Source: Pseudopontixanthobacter vadosimaris (lineage in GTDB: Bacteria; Pseudomonadota; Alphaproteobacteria; Sphingomonadales; Sphingomonadaceae). Taken from it: a DNA stretch of 64,000 nt. This document shows positions 61,434 through 64,000 of the stretch, piece after piece (positions within the stretch are counted from its first letter, which is position 1; each line of letters starts with the position of its first letter). The stretch lies in assembly GCF_012979275.1 (NCBI RefSeq), contig NZ_JABASZ010000014.1, forward strand, positions 248,001-312,000. Reading direction: 5' to 3'. The translations under genes were made by a program, and so were the position numbers. The notes below the pieces were generated by a model. The model made no database searches, had not been told where the DNA came from, and was given only the letters and a program-made list of their open reading frames with translations.

Positions 61434-62859
61434 CATTCGCAACGCGGCGCTGACCCTCGCCGCTGCCAGCATGGTCGCATCACCCGTCGCCGCCAATGTC
61501 GGCGACAGCATGGACCGGTTCATGGACGACATGGGCGCGGCGGCCAATGTCATCGGCCCGACCGCTTTCGAAGGCCAGTCGGCGGGCTATTACAGCCTCG
61601 GCAATGTCTGGACGCGCTTCCCCCAGAAGACCACCAACGTGGCCAACCTACAGCTGCCCCGCGCCCGCGCGGGCTGCGGCGGGATCGACATCTTCGCGGG
61701 CTCCTTCTCCTTCATCAATGCGAGCGAGATGGTCGCGCTCCTGAAAGCCGTGGCGAACAACGCGGTCGGGTTCGCCTTCAGCCTCGCGATCGACACCGTT
61801 TGCCCCGAGTGCAACAAGATCATGCAGGAGTTTTCGCAGAAGGCGCAGCTCATGAACAACCTCTCGATCAACTCCTGCGAAATGGCGCAGGGGCTGGTCG
61901 GAGGCCTGTGGCCCAAGGGCGATCTCGCCGACAAGGCGATCTGCGAAGCGATCGGGAATTCCGAAGGCATCTTCACGGACTATGCCGCAGCCAAACACGG
62001 CTGCGGCACGCGCGGGCAGCGCGCCTCAACGAATGAAGGCGCCGGCGCCGACTACGCCGACATCAATCCGGGCGTGGCGCGCAACTACACCTGGCACGTT
62101 CTGAAAAAGAGCGCCTTCTTCAACCCCGGCGGCACATTCGACCGCGAGCTTGCCGAATACGCCATGACACTGATCGGCACGGTGATCTATGTGCCGCCCA
62201 AGGACGACGAGGCAGGCAAGTTCGTGCCTTTCGCAGGCGATGCTTCATCCACCCTGGTGAGCGCACTGCTCGACGGGACGCAGGGCCAGACTGTTCGCGT
62301 TTTCCGCTGCGACGAGACCGATCTTTGCCTCAATCCCACCTTCGAGCAGATGAGCCTATCGAATGCAAAGGCCATCCGCCCGCGGGTCACGCTCCTGATC
62401 GGGAACATGGTCGATGCGATCCGGGCCGACACCGCGATCGGCAATGCCGAAAAGGAATTGCTGCAGGTCGCCTCGGTCCCCTTGTACAAGATCCTTACCG
62501 TCCAGGCCGCCTATGGGCGCGGAATGCCGACTGACGACCGCGACACGCTCGCCGAGATCGCCAGCATCGACCTGCTCTATGCCATCCTCGACCGGATCGT
62601 GTCGGAAGCCGGGCGCTCGATGGCGAGCTTCATCGCCGCCGACGAAGCCAAGCTCGCGATCTGGCGCGGCCAGGTTGCTGAGGTGCGTTCGGGGCTCGTC
62701 CAGCGACAGGCCACCGGACAGGCCAAGGTCTCCGCTATCATGCAGATCATCGAGAAAACGGCGATGATCGAGAACGCCCTTGCCGCCTCGATGTCGCCCT
62801 CGATGTCGGCAGCGCTCGACTGGTCGCGCGGGCTCCAGTCGCGCTCGATTATCCCCTGA
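61423..62859 (+). CDS. traH: TraH, F-type pilus assembly protein
   Basis: A 478-residue periplasmic protein with signal peptide (ALTLAAASMVASPVAANVGD). RARAGCGGIDIFAGSFSFIN, DTVCPECNKIMQEFSQKAQL and NNLSINSCEMAQGLVGGLWP are the TraH signature; the C-terminal half is helical. The start overlaps the end of the TraF gene by 11 nt. Confidence 0.95.
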   Translation: MITSIRNAALTLAAASMVASPVAANVGDSMDRFMDDMGAAANVIGPTAFEGQSAGYYSLGNVWTRFPQKTTNVANLQLPRARAGCGGIDIFAGSFSFINASEMVALLKAVANNAVGFAFSLAIDTVCPECNKIMQEFSQKAQLMNNLSINSCEMAQGLVGGLWPKGDLADKAICEAIGNSEGIFTDYAAAKHGCGTRGQRASTNEGAGADYADINPGVARNYTWHVLKKSAFFNPGGTFDRELAEYAMTLIGTVIYVPPKDDEAGKFVPFAGDASSTLVSALLDGTQGQTVRVFRCDETDLCLNPTFEQMSLSNAKAIRPRVTLLIGNMVDAIRADTAIGNAEKELLQVASVPLYKILTVQAAYGRGMPTDDRDTLAEIASIDLLYAILDRIVSEAGRSMASFIAADEAKLAIWRGQVAEVRSGLVQRQATGQAKVSAIMQIIEKTAMIENALAASMSPSMSAALDWSRGLQSRSIIP

Positions 62860-62868
62860 GGCCGCGAC

Positions 62869-64000
62869 ATGGTCGAGATCTTCACAACCGGCGGCGGCGA
62901 ATACATCGTCAATGTCTTGAACGCCGTCGCCGCGTGGACCGGGGCCGGTGGCTACAAGAGCCTGATCCAGGTGGCGCTGGTCATGGGCATGGCGCTTGCG
63001 GTCATTGTCGTCGCGTTCAACCAGGACTGGCGCGCCTGGCTCAACTGGTTCCTCGGCGCGACACTCATCTACATGTGCCTGATGGTGCCGCGCATGGATG
63101 TGCAGGTCACCGACCGTGTCAATCCGAGCCTCGCTCCGGCGACAGTCGCCAATGTCCCGCTCGGGCTCGCGCTCATGGCAAGCTTCACCAGTCAGGCAGG
63201 CGACTACCTTACCCGCTCCGCCGAGCTCGTCTTCGGCCTCCCCGACGATCTCAACTACTCGAAGAACGGCATGATTTATGGCGCGCGCCTGCTCGAAGCG
63301 ACACGGTCCCTGCGCATTGCCGATCCCGAGTTTGCCGCCAATTTCGACGAGCATGTGCGGCAATGCGTGTTCTACGACCTGCTCCTCGGCCGCTACTCGA
63401 TGAAGGAACTGTCCGAAAGCAACGATATCTGGGCGACCATTGCGCCTGGCAGTGCCGCGCGGGCACAGCGCTTCCTCACCCGGCAGGCGGACGATAGCGT
63501 CACGGCCACGATCATCACCTGCCGCGAAGCATACACTGCGCTCTCCAACCAGTGGGCCGGGCTTATTGATGAGATGACACGGGTCGCCGGGCGCCAGCTC
63601 TACCCCCGGCAGACCGAGGCGCTCGCGAAGGCCAAGCTCATCGCAGACCTGCCGATTGCCTATCAATACCTCACCGGCGTCTCGAAGGATGCAAGCAGCA
63701 TCTTCCGCCAGGTTCTGACCATCAACGCCATGAACCAGGCGATGCATGGCTTCGCCGGAGCTAGCGGTGCATCGAGCGTCGATGTGTTCGCGCAGACCCG
63801 CGCCGACATCCAAACCGAACGGACCTATTCCTCGATCGCGCACAACGCGATGAAATGGGTCCCGATCCTCAATGTCGTCCTGACGGTCGTATTCTACGCG
63901 CTTTTTCCGGTGCTCTTCCCACTGTTCCTGATGCCCAAGACCGGACCGATCGCTCTCAGAGGATACGTCACGGGCTTCTTCTATCTGGCAGCTTGGGGGC
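62869..64000 (+). CDS. traG: TraG, N-terminal part (runs off the right edge)
   Basis: The frame opens at ATG 62869, 9 nt after the traH stop, and stays open to the end of the window (377 codons visible). It starts MVEIFTTGGGEYIVNVLNAV, the TraG start, followed by membrane helices (LIQVALVMGMALAVIVVAF, LGATLIYMCLMVPRM) and a further pair near the edge (VLTVVFYALFPVLFPLFLM). TraG spans the inner membrane and acts in pilus assembly, mating-pair stabilisation and entry exclusion. Its large periplasmic C-terminus is outside the window. Confidence 0.92.
   Translation, partial: MVEIFTTGGGEYIVNVLNAVAAWTGAGGYKSLIQVALVMGMALAVIVVAFNQDWRAWLNWFLGATLIYMCLMVPRMDVQVTDRVNPSLAPATVANVPLGLALMASFTSQAGDYLTRSAELVFGLPDDLNYSKNGMIYGARLLEATRSLRIADPEFAANFDEHVRQCVFYDLLLGRYSMKELSESNDIWATIAPGSAARAQRFLTRQADDSVTATIITCREAYTALSNQWAGLIDEMTRVAGRQLYPRQTEALAKAKLIADLPIAYQYLTGVSKDASSIFRQVLTINAMNQAMHGFAGASGASSVDVFAQTRADIQTERTYSSIAHNAMKWVPILNVVLTVVFYALFPVLFPLFLMPKTGPIALRGYVTGFFYLAAWG

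Noticed and set aside
62356-63843. 495-codon minus-strand frame opposite traH/traG
   Set aside because: Overlaps two clear tra genes; composition typical of reverse-frame translation.
1-64000. CRISPR arrays, tRNA or rRNA genes, IS elements, integrase, replication origin
   Set aside because: Looked for by eye on both strands; no regular spaced repeats, no transposase or integrase motifs and no cloverleaf-like sequence were found.

Overview
The window reads as an accessory region of an alphaproteobacterium, most likely a sphingomonad (Erythrobacter/Sphingomonas relatives). This is inferred from the high GC, the style of the proteins and the gene order of the transfer region; no rRNA, tRNA or core marker is present. 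The first three quarters (1-46832) is a heavy-metal and copper resistance island. The last quarter (46879-64000) is an F-type conjugative type IV secretion operon running off the right end. The whole is probably part of a conjugative plasmid or integrative conjugative element; no integrase, transposase or replication gene is seen.

Region by region. (1) 1-4901: a minus-strand operon cnrY-like / cnrX-like / ECF sigma / copA / copB (cut by the left edge), facing a plus-strand methyltransferase, a DUF411 metal-binding protein and a small membrane protein. (2) 5434-9067: a tightly overlapped plus-strand group of APC permease, a 38-aa micro-ORF, a glutaredoxin-MauE fusion, a two-TM ion channel, a DUF305 protein and a lipoprotein, followed by an SDR-like reductase (9160-9864). 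Four copies of one exact promoter pattern, TTGAGGG-N16-CGTA, lie before cnrY, before copA, before the methyltransferase and before the permease, so regions 1 and 2 look like one ECF-sigma regulon. (3) 9937-11289: a metallo-beta-lactamase/rhodanese protein. (4) 11301-22048: a long minus-strand copper export operon: small secreted Cys protein, CusC, CusB (with its own CusF domain), CusA, CusF, CueO-like oxidase and a CopA-type P-ATPase. (5) 22144-26061: CBS-domain protein and a coupled acetolactate-synthase-like / aldehyde dehydrogenase pair. (6) 26563-30169: lspA, a CadR/PbrR-type MerR regulator with a textbook operator, a CDF transporter and a cytochrome c-FTR1 permease (lead-resistance-like). 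(7) 30344-41960: czc-type Zn/Co/Cd efflux genes, a P1B ATPase, two CDF transporters and two unknown proteins. (8) 42140-46832: a TonB-dependent receptor, a broken peroxiredoxin, a broken methyltransferase, DUF3703 and a second MerR regulator with its operator. (9) 46879-64000: two small DNA-binding proteins on the minus strand with a LexA-type box upstream, then traA-L-E-K-B-dsbC-V-C-orf-trbI-S26 peptidase-W-U-trbC-N-F-H-G.

Working model: periplasmic metal sensed by the CnrX-like protein releases the ECF sigma from the CnrY-like anti-sigma and switches on copAB plus the redox/membrane genes. The cus and czc pumps and P-ATPases export Cu and Zn/Cd/Co/Pb across both membranes. The two MerR regulators control separate small modules.

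A caution: five genes (3752, 42140, 44592, 45992 minus, 60620) carry apparent single-base frame disruptions. These may be real decay or base errors in this sequence; the start or end calls there are correspondingly uncertain.
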